Positions 8,820-18,344 of a DNA stretch of 30,823 nucleotides are shown piece by piece. The notes below the pieces were generated by a model, which was given only the letters and a program-made list of their open reading frames with translations, did no database searches and was not told the origin of the DNA. A program made the position numbers and the translations under genes. The DNA lies in assembly GCA_946479475.1 (NCBI GenBank), contig CAMLGG010000031.1:1-30823 (forward strand), written 5' to 3'. The DNA is from an uncultured Ideonella sp. GTDB taxonomy: Bacteria > Pseudomonadota > Gammaproteobacteria > Burkholderiales > Burkholderiaceae. Every line of letters starts with the position of its first letter. Positions within the stretch are counted from its first letter, which is position 1.

Positions 8820-8991
8820 GCTGGGGACGTTCAAGACTAGGCGGATGCAATCCTGGGCACTTGATCATCGGTCACGGCGGCCGCCGGCACAGGGGGCGCC
8901 GCCTCGCACCGGCCGGGAAAGTGTGAACAATTGGTTACTCTTCGTGGGCGTGCGCGGCCGTCCAGGAGCGCATGGGACAATCCCGGCCCAT
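8820..8991. promoter_or_regulatory. divergent regulator/rmlC control region
   Basis: This 172-base gap separates the divergent starts of the LuxR-type gene and rmlC, so it should hold promoters for both. It contains an imperfect palindrome, GTGAACAATTGGTTAC, at 8923-8938 (12 of 16 positions symmetric) and an AT-rich GACAAT at 8976-8981, eleven bases before the rmlC ATG. No clean -35/-10 pair is visible on either strand. Confidence 0.5.
8923..8938. promoter_or_regulatory. candidate operator palindrome
   Basis: GTGAACAATTGGTTAC is an AT-rich, nearly symmetric 16-base sequence centred between the divergent LuxR-type gene and rmlC. Its size suits a LuxR/FixJ-type dimer. Binding is inferred from symmetry and position only, and I did not find a second copy by eye elsewhere in the window. 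Confidence 0.35.
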
Positions 8992-9537
8992 ATGAAGGTC
9001 GAGAGAACCGGGATCCCGGACGTGCTGGTGTTCGAGCCGAAGGTCTTCGGCGACGAGCGCGGCTTCTTCATGGAGAGCTACAACCAGCGCCTGTTCGAAC
9101 AGGCGGTCGGGCAGCCGGTGAACTTCGTGCAGGACAACCACTCCCGGTCCGCCCGTGGGGTGCTGCGGGGCCTGCACTTCCAGCGCGCCCCGCATGCCCA
9201 GGGCAAGCTCGTGCGGGTGGCCAGCGGGGCGGTGTTCGACGTGGCGGTCGACATCCGCCCGGGCAGCGAGAGCTTCGGCCGTTGGGCCGGCGTGCTGCTG
9301 AGCGCCGAGAACCACCGCCAGATGTGGATCCCGCCCGGCCTGGCGCATGGCTTCCTGGTGCTGAGCGACAGCGCCGACTTCCTCTACAAGACCACCGACT
9401 ACTACGCGCCCCAGGCCGAAGGCTCGCTGCGCTGGGACGACCCGGCCATCGGCATCGAATGGCCCGATGCGGGCGTGCCGCCCATCCTGTCGTCCAAGGA
9501 CGCCGCCGCGCCGTTCCTGGGCGCGCTCACCCTCTGA
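8992..9537 (+). CDS. rmlC: dTDP-4-dehydrorhamnose 3,5-epimerase RmlC
   Basis: 181 residues from ATG 8992, the usual RmlC length. The longer frame upstream is not supported because the family N-terminus ('[17 protein letters not shown]') follows this ATG directly. The cupin fold carries 'LRGLHFQ' with H62 matching the catalytic base of characterised RmlC, 'QGKLVRV', '[11 protein letters not shown]', '[10 protein letters not shown]' and the 'LYKTTDYY' tyrosines. It epimerises C3 and C5 of dTDP-4-keto-6-deoxyglucose on the way to dTDP-L-rhamnose. It needs RmlB before it and RmlD after it, and neither is in the window. Only seven bases separate it from ugd, so the two are probably co-transcribed. 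No good Shine-Dalgarno sequence is near the ATG. Confidence 0.95.
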   Translation: MKVERTGIPDVLVFEPKVFGDERGFFMESYNQRLFEQAVGQPVNFVQDNHSRSARGVLRGLHFQRAPHAQGKLVRVASGAVFDVAVDIRPGSESFGRWAGVLLSAENHRQMWIPPGLAHGFLVLSDSADFLYKTTDYYAPQAEGSLRWDDPAIGIEWPDAGVPPILSSKDAAAPFLGALTL

Positions 9538-9544
9538 ACTCCCC

Positions 9545-10885
<1,341 letters not shown>

Positions 10886-11090
10886 GCCGCCCGGCATCGG
10901 GCACGCCTGTTGCGAGCGGCCGGTGCAGCGTGAAGGATTGCCGGCTACCACTGCTTACCGTCGGCCTCCTAGGGGGCCGGGCGGCGGGGCCTTCTTTGAC
11001 ACAATAGCCCGCACTTGCCTCGGGTGGCGCGCTGCCTTGCTGCCGCGCCGCATAGAGGCCCGCATTGCAGACTTGCCATAGAGGTTGTCC
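10886..11090. promoter_or_regulatory. ugd-manC intergenic region with hairpin and promoter-like element
   Basis: This 205-base gap carries a near-palindromic 18-mer (10962-10979) followed by a short CTTCTTT run, which could end the rmlC-ugd transcript. Immediately after it comes TTTGACACAATAG (10995-11007), AT-rich relative to its surroundings and a possible -10 region for manC and the genes beyond. The manC leader would then be about 80 bases long, ending in AGAGG at 11080-11084. Confidence 0.4.
10962..10979 (+). terminator. possible terminator after ugd
   Basis: CGGCCTCCTAGGGGGCCG pairs with itself almost perfectly, with one G-U wobble around a CUAG turn, and is followed after a GC-rich spacer by CTTCTTT. 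The T-run is weak and not adjacent to the stem, so this is only a candidate. Confidence 0.35.
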
Positions 11091-12545
11091 ATGTCTCGAT
11101 CCATTTCCGTGCTGCCGGTGATCATGGCCGGCGGCAGCGGCACCCGGCTGTGGCCGCTGTCCCGCGCGGGCTACCCCAAGCAGTTCCTCGTCCTGACGGG
11201 CGAGACCACGCTCTTCCAGCAGGCCGCCGAGCGGGTCGCGCAACTGGCGAGCGAAGACATCGAGGTCGGCTCTCCGGTGGTGGTCGGCAATGCCGAGCAC
11301 CGCTTCATGGTGCTCGAGCAGCTGCGTGAACTGGGCATGGACACCACCGCCGTGGTGCTGGAGCCTTCGGGCCGCAACACCGCGCCGGCGCTCACGCTGG
11401 CCGCGCTGCAGGCCCAGGAGGAGGGCGGCGATCCCGTGCTGGTCGTGACGCCCGCGGACCAGACCGTCGCCGACCACGCCGCCTTCACCACCGCCCTGCG
11501 CAACGCCGTGCGTGGCGCGGCCGAGGGCTCGATCGTCATCCTCGGCATCACGCCGGACCGGCCCGAGACGGGCTATGGCTACATCCGCGTGACCCCCGGC
11601 GCCGTCGGCCCCGAGCTGGCCGCCGTCGCGCAGTTCGTCGAGAAGCCCAACCTCGCGACGGCCGAGCGCTACCTCGCCGAAGGCGGCTACTACTGGAACA
11701 GCGGGATGTTCGTGCTCAAGGCCTCGGTGTGGCTGAAGGCGCTGCAGGGCTTCCGCTCCGACATCCTCGAGGCGACCAAGGCCTCGTGGGAAGCCAAGCG
11801 CGCGGATGCGAAGTTCGTCCGCCCGGGCAAGAAGGAATTCGAGCAGGTGCCGGCGGAGTCGGTCGACTATGCCGTGATGGAGCGCTGCCCCGGCAGTGCC
11901 TTCGACATCCGCATGGTGCCGCTGGCGGCGGGCTGGAACGACCTCGGCGCCTGGGACGCCGTCTGGCAGGTCGCCGGCAAGGACACCGCCGGCAACGCTT
12001 CGGTCGGCGACGTGATGATGGAGGACACGCGCAACACGCTGGTCCACGCTTCGGGCCGGCTCGTGAGCACCGTGGGCGTGGACAACCTCGTCGTCATCGA
12101 GACGGCCGACGCGGTGCTCGTGGCCGATGCCGCCCGCAGCCAGGACGTCAAGAAGATCGTCAACAAGCTCGCCGCCCATGGCCGCGGCGAGGGCCTCCTG
12201 CACCGCAAGGTGCACCGCCCCTGGGGCTGGTACGACTCCATCGATGCCGGCCCGCGATTCCAGGTCAAGCGCATCATGGTGCGCCCGGGGGCCTCGCTGA
12301 GCCTGCAGATGCACCACCATCGCGCCGAGCACTGGATCGTCGTCACCGGCACCGCCGAGGTGACCTGCGGCGAGAAGAAGATCCTGCTGACGGAGAACCA
12401 GAGCACCTACATCCCGCTGGGCGAGGTGCACCGCCTGGCCAATCCCGGCAAGGTCGACCTCGAGATCATCGAGGTCCAGTCCGGCAGCTATCTCGGCGAA
12501 GACGACATCGTCCGCTACGAAGACACCTACGGCAGGACGGCCTGA
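11091..12545 (+). CDS. manC: mannose-1-phosphate guanylyltransferase / mannose-6-phosphate isomerase
   Basis: 484 residues from ATG 11091, preceded by AGAGG at a good distance; a TTG two codons earlier is unlikely. The N-terminal 350 residues are a nucleotidyltransferase: 'MAGGSGTRLWPLSR', 'PKQFL', 'VVTPADQ' and 'FVEKPN', then a left-handed helix region. The C-terminal 120 residues form a cupin of the type II phosphomannose isomerase: 'RPWGWYDSID', 'QMHHHRAEHW' with the metal-binding His cluster, and 'IPLGEVHRL'. The enzyme would make mannose-6-phosphate from fructose-6-phosphate and GDP-mannose from mannose-1-phosphate; a phosphomannomutase is needed in between and is not in the window. It supplies mannose for the polymer, or fucose if further enzymes exist elsewhere. 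Confidence 0.95.
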   Translation: MSRSISVLPVIMAGGSGTRLWPLSRAGYPKQFLVLTGETTLFQQAAERVAQLASEDIEVGSPVVVGNAEHRFMVLEQLRELGMDTTAVVLEPSGRNTAPALTLAALQAQEEGGDPVLVVTPADQTVADHAAFTTALRNAVRGAAEGSIVILGITPDRPETGYGYIRVTPGAVGPELAAVAQFVEKPNLATAERYLAEGGYYWNSGMFVLKASVWLKALQGFRSDILEATKASWEAKRADAKFVRPGKKEFEQVPAESVDYAVMERCPGSAFDIRMVPLAAGWNDLGAWDAVWQVAGKDTAGNASVGDVMMEDTRNTLVHASGRLVSTVGVDNLVVIETADAVLVADAARSQDVKKIVNKLAAHGRGEGLLHRKVHRPWGWYDSIDAGPRFQVKRIMVRPGASLSLQMHHHRAEHWIVVTGTAEVTCGEKKILLTENQSTYIPLGEVHRLANPGKVDLEIIEVQSGSYLGEDDIVRYEDTYGRTA

Positions 12546-12588
12546 CCAGAGCGCCTGCCCAATGGAGGGATCTCCGGGCGCGTAGCTG

Positions 12589-13983
12589 ATGTTCGAAGAA
12601 AGAACCGCCCGCAAGCAGTTCCTGAGCGCGCCGCCCAGCGTGCCGTCGGCCATCGCCGCGGTGCTGGAGCCGGTGCTGGCCGCGGTCATGCTGGCGGTCT
12701 TCCACGTCATCTTCGGCGAGCCCTTCGGCGGCGCGGCGATGGCCATGGCGATCCTGCTGCTGGTGCTGATGTTCCCGGGGCTGAACCGCTTCGGCAAGAC
12801 GGGCATCGGCGTCGGCATCGACATCTTCCTGTCCTGGACCGGCGTGCTGGCCGTGCTGCTGATGGTCGGCTACGCCACCGGCGGCCTGGGCGCCTTCGAG
12901 CCGCGGCTGCTGCTCGGATGGGCCGTCGCGACGCCTCTCGTGCACTGGCTGTGCGTGGTGCTCGGCACCGCCTACATGCGGCACCGTGCCGCGTTGCCCG
13001 AGTTCCGCCGCCCGGCGGTCATCGTGGGCGCGAGCCGCATGGGGCAACGCGTGGCCGAGATGCTCGCGGCGCGCAAGGGCTATGGCCACGACCTGCTGGG
13101 CCACTTCGACGACCGCTCTGCCACGCGGCTGGAGCTGCCGGTGGACGTGCCGCTGCTGGGCGGCCTGAACGAGCTGCCGCAGTTCATCGAGCAGCACGGC
13201 GTCAAGGACGTCTTCATCACGCTGCCGTTGAGTTCGCAGCCCCGCATCCTGCAGCTGATGCAGACGCTCGAGAACACGACGGCCTCGGTGCACTTCGTGC
13301 CTGACGTCTTCGGCGTCAGCATCATCCAGGGCCGGCTGGAGGACATGGGCGGCGTGCCCGTCGTCGGCCTGCTGGTGACGCCCTTCACCGGCATCAACGG
13401 CCTGCTCAAGCGCGCCAGCGACGTGGTCCTGGCGACGCTCATCCTGTTGCTCATCACGCCGGTGCTGATCGGCGTGGCGGTCGGGGTCAAGCTCAGCTCG
13501 CCGGGGCCCGTCATCTTCCGCCAGCGCCGCACCGGCCTGGACGGCGAGATCATCGAGGTCTACAAGTTCCGCTCCATGACCGTGCAGGACAACGGTTCGG
13601 TGGTGCAGCAGGCGACCCGCAACGACCCGCGCGTCACCAGGTTCGGCGCCTTCATCCGCAAGACCTCGCTGGACGAGCTGCCGCAGTTCTTCAACGTGCT
13701 CAAGGGCGAGATGAGCATCGTCGGGCCGCGCCCCCACGCGGTGGCCCACAACGAGCAGTACCGCAAGATCGTCAAGGCCTACATGGCGCGCCACAAGGTC
13801 AAGCCCGGCATCACCGGCTGGGCGCAGGTGAACGGCCTGCGTGGCGAGACCGACACGGTCGACAAGATGGCGCGACGCGTCGAGTACGATCTGGAGTACC
13901 TGCGCAACTGGTCGCTCGGGCTCGATCTGCTGATCATCGCCCGCACCGCCAAGCTGATGTTCTTCGATCGAAAAGCGTACTGA
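12589..13983 (+). CDS. wcaJ: WcaJ-like undecaprenyl-phosphate glucose phosphotransferase
   Basis: 464 residues. Four hydrophobic helices (about 20-135) are followed by a nucleotide-binding-like domain ('[17 protein letters not shown]', about 140-255), a further membrane helix (about 275-305) and the bacterial sugar transferase domain. The catalytic part shows '[10 protein letters not shown]', 'VYKFRSM', the Asp-Glu pair D362/E363 in '[10 protein letters not shown]', '[10 protein letters not shown]' and '[15 protein letters not shown]'. This is the architecture of WcaJ/GumD/PssY proteins, which move a sugar-1-phosphate (usually glucose, sometimes galactose) from UDP-sugar to undecaprenyl phosphate and so start the repeat unit. 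The gene begins 43 bases after manC with only a distant GGAGGG (about 12565). Donor specificity is not visible. Confidence 0.92.
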   Translation: MFEERTARKQFLSAPPSVPSAIAAVLEPVLAAVMLAVFHVIFGEPFGGAAMAMAILLLVLMFPGLNRFGKTGIGVGIDIFLSWTGVLAVLLMVGYATGGLGAFEPRLLLGWAVATPLVHWLCVVLGTAYMRHRAALPEFRRPAVIVGASRMGQRVAEMLAARKGYGHDLLGHFDDRSATRLELPVDVPLLGGLNELPQFIEQHGVKDVFITLPLSSQPRILQLMQTLENTTASVHFVPDVFGVSIIQGRLEDMGGVPVVGLLVTPFTGINGLLKRASDVVLATLILLLITPVLIGVAVGVKLSSPGPVIFRQRRTGLDGEIIEVYKFRSMTVQDNGSVVQQATRNDPRVTRFGAFIRKTSLDELPQFFNVLKGEMSIVGPRPHAVAHNEQYRKIVKAYMARHKVKPGITGWAQVNGLRGETDTVDKMARRVEYDLEYLRNWSLGLDLLIIARTAKLMFFDRKAY

Positions 13984-14035
13984 CCTCCAGCGCAGGGGCC
14001 GCAGCGAACGACGACAACGAACGACGAGGCGCCCC

Positions 14036-15337
14036 ATGACCACTCAGCTCCCGAACGTCCATCGACCCTGCCGCCTGGCCCTCGCCGCGGCCATCGCCTG
14101 CGCCTTCACCGGCGCGGCTTTCGCGCAGGCGCAGGTGGATGCGCCGCCGCCGCCGCCCGTGGCGCCGCCTCCGCCCATCACCCAGCCGGCCGCGCCGGCG
14201 GTCTCGCCCTTCAGCATCGGCGTGTCGCAGACGCTGACGCACGAATCGAACATCTTCCGCCTGAGCACCGCCGAGGAGGAGGACTGGACGTCGACCACCG
14301 CGTTGAACTTCGCGCTCGACCAGGCCTTCGGCCGCCAGCACCTGCGCGGCCTGGGCTCGCTGCAGGCCAACCGCTACCGCGACCACGACGAGCTCGACAA
14401 CACCGGCCACCAGCTCGGCCTCGAGCTCGACTGGGAGACCGCGGGCGACCTGTCCGGCGTGCTCGGCGCGCAGTCGGTGCGGCGCCAGTACCAGTTCGGG
14501 CTGGACAGCGCCTCGCCCTTCCAGGGCCGCAACATGGAGAGCACGCAATCGGCCAACTTCCGTGCCCAGCTGGGCGGGATGGGGCTGTGGTCGCTGCAGG
14601 CCGGGGCCGAGACGCTGGACCGCAAGTACTCCGACGACACCTTCGACAAGCTCAACCGCCTGTCGCAGTGGAGCAGCGAGGGCGGCATCGGCTACAAGCC
14701 GAGCCCGGACCTGTCCACCAGCCTCGTGCTGCGCTACACCCGCATCTCGCGTCCCGACAGCGAGTTCGGCCCTGGCGACGACGTGTCGCGCAAGGAGGCC
14801 CTGCTCGGAGCCGTCTGGCAAGCCACCGGCGCGAGCAAGTTCGACGTGCGCTTCGGCCGCGCCGACGAGAAGCACAGCGTGGCGGAGGATCGCGGCTACT
14901 GGACCGGCGATCTCGTCTGGAACTGGATGCCCAGCGGCAAGCTGAGCCTGAAGACGGAGCTGGTGCGCGATGCCGAGGGCGGCAGCGGCGTCGTGGCGGC
15001 GACGGACTCGACCACCCCGGCCCGCGCAGGCGACCTGCTGCGAGACGCCTTCGTCTGGCAGGCGCAGTGGGCTGCCACCGCCAAGATCAACTTCACGGCC
15101 GGCGCCGAGTACTCGCGGCGCCGCTATACCGACCTCATCCCGAACTCCAGCAGCCACGTCGTCGACCGCACTACAGCCATCACGCTCGGCGTGCGCTACA
15201 GCCCGCAGCGCTGGCTGGACCTCGGCTGCGACGTCGGCAACGAGCACCGCGAGACCAACACCATCGACCAGACGGTGACCCGCCCCTACGACTCGCTGGT
15301 CGCCAGCTGCCTGGTGACCTTCTGGTTCCGCACATGA
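14036..15337 (+). CDS. epsL: EpsL-like outer-membrane beta-barrel exopolysaccharide protein
   Basis: 433 residues. A Sec signal peptide (about 1-30: Arg/Pro-rich start, hydrophobic core 'LALAAAIACAF', 'AFAQA' cleavage region) is followed by a Pro-rich linker (PPPPP and PPPP) and then alternating polar/hydrophobic beta strands to the end, closing with 'CLVTFWFRT'. This matches EpsL-type barrels encoded in betaproteobacterial exopolysaccharide operons such as the methanolan cluster of Methylobacillus. It should lie in the outer membrane and take part in export or surface retention of the polymer; how is not established. It is the only outer-membrane component in the window. Its stop TGA overlaps the next ATG (ATGA at 15334-15337), so the LpxA-like gene is probably translationally coupled. 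Confidence 0.8.
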   Translation: MTTQLPNVHRPCRLALAAAIACAFTGAAFAQAQVDAPPPPPVAPPPPITQPAAPAVSPFSIGVSQTLTHESNIFRLSTAEEEDWTSTTALNFALDQAFGRQHLRGLGSLQANRYRDHDELDNTGHQLGLELDWETAGDLSGVLGAQSVRRQYQFGLDSASPFQGRNMESTQSANFRAQLGGMGLWSLQAGAETLDRKYSDDTFDKLNRLSQWSSEGGIGYKPSPDLSTSLVLRYTRISRPDSEFGPGDDVSRKEALLGAVWQATGASKFDVRFGRADEKHSVAEDRGYWTGDLVWNWMPSGKLSLKTELVRDAEGGSGVVAATDSTTPARAGDLLRDAFVWQAQWAATAKINFTAGAEYSRRRYTDLIPNSSSHVVDRTTAITLGVRYSPQRWLDLGCDVGNEHRETNTIDQTVTRPYDSLVASCLVTFWFRT

Positions 15338-16116
15338 TCCATCCGACCGCCGTCATCAGCGGGCAGGTCGAGATCGACCCGACGGCGCAGATCGGCCCCT
15401 GGTGCGTGCTGGAGGGCGAGATCCGCATCGGAGCGCGCACCCGGCTGATGAACGGCGTGTCGATGCAGGGCCGCGTCACGGTGGGCGCGGACAACCATTT
15501 CGGTGCGCATGCGGTCATCGGCGGCGCGCCGCACGACCAGGCCTACCAGGGCGAGCCCACCGAGGTGGTGATCGGCGACCGCAACCACGTGTTCGAGTTC
15601 GTCACCATCCACCGCGGGACGATGCGCCGCCACGGCCGCACGGTGCTGGGCGACGACAACTTCATCATGGCCTACGTCCATCTGGCCCACGACGTGGAGG
15701 TGGCCAACCACTGCCGCATCACCAGCTACTCCGGCATCGCGGGCCTGTGCACCATCGACGACCATGCAGTCATCGCCGGCATGGTCGGCATGCAGCAGTA
15801 CGTGCGCGTCGGCGCCTACTCGTTCGTCTCCGCCATGTCGGCCGTGGCGCAGGATGTGCTGCCCTACTCGATCGCCTACGGCAGCGAGGGCCTGGCCCGG
15901 CTGCGCGGCGCCAACCTCATCGGCCTGAAGCGGCACGGCTTCGAGCGCGAGGACATCGACGTCGCCCGGCGGCTGCTGGAGCGCTTCCAGGGCACGGACA
16001 AGCCGCTGGCGCAGGTGATCGCCGAAGCCGAGGCGGACTTCGATCCCGCGCACCCGATGGTGCGCCGGGTGCTGGACTTCGCACGCGCTCCTTCGGTGCA
16101 CGGCATCACGAGATGA
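15334..16116 (+). CDS. LpxA-like left-handed beta-helix acyltransferase
   Basis: 260 residues. Repeated hexapeptides from residue 2 ('HPTAVISGQVEIDPTAQIG') form a left-handed beta helix, followed by a helical C-terminus ('NLIGLKRHGFEREDI'). Family landmarks of UDP-GlcNAc O-acyltransferase are present: 'GEPTEVVIGDRN', 'EFVTIHRGT' and 'HLAHD' with H119 aligned to the catalytic His of E. coli LpxA. But the usual 'AVHQF' segment reads 'GMQQY' (153-156), and 'AGH' reads 'AGL'. No fabZ, lpxD or lpxB is adjacent, as would be expected for lipid A synthesis. In this setting it more likely acylates a sugar nucleotide, perhaps a 3-amino sugar made by FdtA and the aminotransferase. A true second LpxA cannot be excluded. 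Confidence 0.8.
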   Translation: MIHPTAVISGQVEIDPTAQIGPWCVLEGEIRIGARTRLMNGVSMQGRVTVGADNHFGAHAVIGGAPHDQAYQGEPTEVVIGDRNHVFEFVTIHRGTMRRHGRTVLGDDNFIMAYVHLAHDVEVANHCRITSYSGIAGLCTIDDHAVIAGMVGMQQYVRVGAYSFVSAMSAVAQDVLPYSIAYGSEGLARLRGANLIGLKRHGFEREDIDVARRLLERFQGTDKPLAQVIAEAEADFDPAHPMVRRVLDFARAPSVHGITR

Positions 16117-16122
16117 GCCGGC

Positions 16123-17094
16123 ATGACCGAAGAGTTCAGTTTCCGGCCGTACCGGGCCGCTGACGAGGCCGCCTGGAATGCGCTGGTCGCGGCCAGCCCC
16201 AACGGCACCTTCCTCTTCGACCGTGGCTTCATGGGCTACCACGCGTCCCGCTTCGAGGACGCCTCGCTGCTGGTCGAGCGCCGCGGCAAGCTGGTTGCCG
16301 TGCTGCCCGCGCATCGCACCGGCTCGCGCGTCGTCAGCCACGGCGGCCTGAGCTACGGCGGCCTGGTGCTGGCCGAGACGATCGGCCAGCAGGCCGTGTG
16401 GGAGCTGTTGCAGGCGTTGCAGCGGCATTGGCGCTCGCAGGGCGTGAGCGAGCTGCTCTACAAGACCGTGCCGTCGATCTACCACCGCCTGCCTTGCGAG
16501 GACGATCGCTGGGCGCTGTGGCGCTGCGGCGCGCAGCTGGTGCGGCGCGATGCGCTGTCGGTGGTCGGCCCCACGCCAGGCCACTGGCCGGCGAAGAGGC
16601 GGCGCTCCATCACCCGGGCGACGAGGCAACGGGCCGGACTCGAGCTCGGCGGCCATGCCGGCTGCGAGCCGGCAGCCGTGCAGGACTGGTCGACCTTCTG
16701 GTCGCTGCTCGACCACGAGCTGCAGGATCGGCATGCGAGCCACCCGGTGCACAGCGCCGCCGAGATCTGCCTGCTGGCGGGGCGCTTCCCCGCCTCGATC
16801 TCGTTGCAGTGGGCCCGCTGGTCGGGCCGCATCGTCGGCGGCCTGGTGCTGTTCGAGACCCCGACGGCACTTCATCTGCAGTACATGGCCGCGGACGAGC
16901 AGGGCCGCCGATGCTCCGTGCTCGACCTGCTGCTGGAGCGAGCCATTGCCCACGCCCAGCAGGAGGGCAAGTGGTTCGACTTCGGCCACTCCAACGAGGA
17001 GGAGGGCCGGGTGCTCAACCCGGGCCTGGCCTTCTACAAGGAAAGCTTCGGCGCCAGCACGGTGGTGCATGATCATTACCTTCTCCACTGCTGA
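16123..17094 (+). CDS. FemAB/GNAT-like acyltransferase
   Basis: 323 residues. The pattern is a FemAB-related protein with two GNAT-like halves: 'RPYRAADEAAWNALVAASPNGTFLFDRGFMGYH' features at the start, 'SHGGLSYGGLVL' near 70, and in the second half 'RIVGGLVLFETPTALHLQYMA', 'LDLLLERAIAHAQ' and 'FDFGHSNEEEGRVLNPGLAFYKESFGA', the acyl-CoA-type fold typical of the family. Such proteins are often found in exopolysaccharide loci beside FdtA-type genes and aminotransferases, where they are proposed to N-acylate amino sugars. The acyl donor (acyl-CoA or aminoacyl-tRNA) cannot be told from the sequence. It follows the LpxA-like gene by six bases and precedes fdtA by 19. Two different acyltransferase folds in a row suggest two acyl decorations. 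Confidence 0.75.
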   Translation: MTEEFSFRPYRAADEAAWNALVAASPNGTFLFDRGFMGYHASRFEDASLLVERRGKLVAVLPAHRTGSRVVSHGGLSYGGLVLAETIGQQAVWELLQALQRHWRSQGVSELLYKTVPSIYHRLPCEDDRWALWRCGAQLVRRDALSVVGPTPGHWPAKRRRSITRATRQRAGLELGGHAGCEPAAVQDWSTFWSLLDHELQDRHASHPVHSAAEICLLAGRFPASISLQWARWSGRIVGGLVLFETPTALHLQYMAADEQGRRCSVLDLLLERAIAHAQQEGKWFDFGHSNEEEGRVLNPGLAFYKESFGASTVVHDHYLLHC

Positions 17095-17113
17095 GGGCTG
17101 AAAGGAAGCTGCC

Positions 17114-17527
17114 ATGGCCCATGTCGACGACTGCCGCCTGGTCGAGCTGCGCACCGTCTACGACCACCGCGGCTCGATCTCCTTCGTCGAGTCCGGCGTG
17201 GACTTCGAATTCCCGATCAGGCGGGCCTATTGGACTTACGACGTGCCTTCGCGTGCCTCACGCGCTGGCCATGCGCACCTGAAGCTGCGCCAGCTGTACG
17301 TGGCGATGTCCGGCTCGTTCCAGGTTCACCTGGACGATGGCGTGCACCAGCGCGTCGTCACCTTGGGCCACCCGAACGAGGGCCTGCTGATGGTGCCGGG
17401 CATCTGGCGCGAGCTGCACGGCTTTTCATCCAACGCCTGCCTGCTGGTGCTCGCTTCCGAGCTGTTCGACGAATCGGACTACCTGCGCGAGCACGCCGAC
17501 TTCATGAGCTGGGTCCGCCAGCAGTAG
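17114..17527 (+). CDS. fdtA: FdtA/QdtA-type dTDP-4-keto-6-deoxyglucose 3,4-ketoisomerase
   Basis: 137 residues, a single cupin domain. 'DHRGSISFVES', 'IRRAYWTYDVP', 'GHAHLKLRQ' (the His pair H53/H55 in the active site), 'MSGSFQVHLDDG', 'GLLMVPGIWREL' and 'LVLASELFDESDYLR' match the FdtA/QdtA/WxcM family. These enzymes turn dTDP-4-keto-6-deoxyglucose into the 3-keto isomer, which a DegT aminotransferase then converts to dTDP-3-amino-3,6-dideoxy-galactose (FdtA) or -glucose (QdtA); the stereochemistry cannot be read here. A clear AAGGAAG at 17102-17108 supports the start. The likely partner aminotransferase is encoded convergently at 18341-19447. The substrate requires RmlA (present) and RmlB (not in the window). 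Confidence 0.88.
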   Translation: MAHVDDCRLVELRTVYDHRGSISFVESGVDFEFPIRRAYWTYDVPSRASRAGHAHLKLRQLYVAMSGSFQVHLDDGVHQRVVTLGHPNEGLLMVPGIWRELHGFSSNACLLVLASELFDESDYLREHADFMSWVRQQ

Positions 17528-17558
17528 ACCGGGAGCGCCCGCAGGACCGGGTCCGGCG
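17528..17558. other. convergent gap between fdtA and methyltransferase
   Basis: Only 31 bases separate the two convergent stop codons. They hold a small perfect inverted repeat, GGACCGGGTCC at 17544-17554, with no T-run on either side, so termination here may be weak and the two transcripts may overlap. Confidence 0.35.
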
Positions 17559-18344
17559 TCACTTGCGCGCGAGCAGCGCGATCTCCGCCGCCTGCAGCGG
17601 GAACTGCCGGCCCAGCTCGATCAGGCCCTGCACGCCGCGTTCGCCCAGCGAGGGCAGCAGCATCGCCATCTGGGCGTGGGTGAAGGGCTTGAAGAGATAC
17701 CCGTCCAGGCGCACCTCTTCCAGGCCGAGGGCGGCCACCGTGCGGCGCAGGTCCTCCGGCCGGTAGACCATGGGCTGCCCGAGCAGGCGGTTGCGTTCGC
17801 TCAGGACCTCGGGCGCCTCGATCAGGCCCATCTGCACCGCCAGCAGCCGGTGGAAGGACAGCGCATTGGGCACGCTCACCAGCAGGTGACCGCCGGGCGC
17901 CAGCCAATGCACGGCCGCTCGAAGCAAGGCATCGGGCGCGGCGGTTTCGTGGATCACGCCCGAGACGATGACGAGATCGGCGGCCGGCTGGCTGCCCCAC
18001 AGCGCGCCCAAGGCTGCCGCGGCGCCTTCGATGTAGTCGTGTACCACGTGCAGCCGGGATTCGGAGCTGGCGGCGGCACGAGCGCCTCCTGCCCACCGAG
18101 CGGCCGGCTCGACAGCCACCCACTGCCGGAGCCGGTTGGGTGCGGCGAAGGCTTGCAGGCTCAGCAGCTGCGGGCCGCAGCCGACCTCCAGCACCACGGC
18201 CGGCTGAAGGGCGGCGACCTGCGCCAGGTTGTGCTGCTGCCGCGCGACCAGGCAGACCGTCTCGAAGTCGAGCGCCGAGTCGTGGCGTGCCGCGTATTCG
18301 TCGGCGCTGAGCGGCTTGCCGGCCGGGGCCTCGCCCGCGCTCAT
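17559..18344 (-). CDS. class I SAM-dependent methyltransferase
   Basis: 261 residues. Motif I 'VLEVGCGPQ' is at 51-59, an acidic strand end with 'VAVEPAARW' follows, then 'DLVIVSGVIHETAAPDALL' and 'WLAPGGHLLVSVPNA' (motif III/post-III region). This is the Methyltransf_11/23 type of small-molecule methyltransferase. The N-terminal 45 residues ('LSADEYAARHDSALDF') look like a lid over the substrate. Its place as last gene of an operon with an aminotransferase and two glycosyltransferases suggests it methylates a sugar (O- or N-) or caps the glycan; the target is not known. The ATG overlaps the aminotransferase stop (ATGA at 18341-18344), and GAAGGG lies about nine bases upstream. Confidence 0.82.
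   Translation of the reverse strand: MSAGEAPAGKPLSADEYAARHDSALDFETVCLVARQQHNLAQVAALQPAVVLEVGCGPQLLSLQAFAAPNRLRQWVAVEPAARWAGGARAAASSESRLHVVHDYIEGAAAALGALWGSQPAADLVIVSGVIHETAAPDALLRAAVHWLAPGGHLLVSVPNALSFHRLLAVQMGLIEAPEVLSERNRLLGQPMVYRPEDLRRTVAALGLEEVRLDGYLFKPFTHAQMAMLLPSLGERGVQGLIELGRQFPLQAAEIALLARK

Noticed and set aside
14036..17094. Possible exosortase/PEP-CTERM system, since EpsL-like and FemAB-like proteins often accompany one
   Set aside because: No exosortase, no PEP-CTERM tail and no PrsK/PrsR-type regulator are encoded in the window. The genes are fully explained as exopolysaccharide functions.
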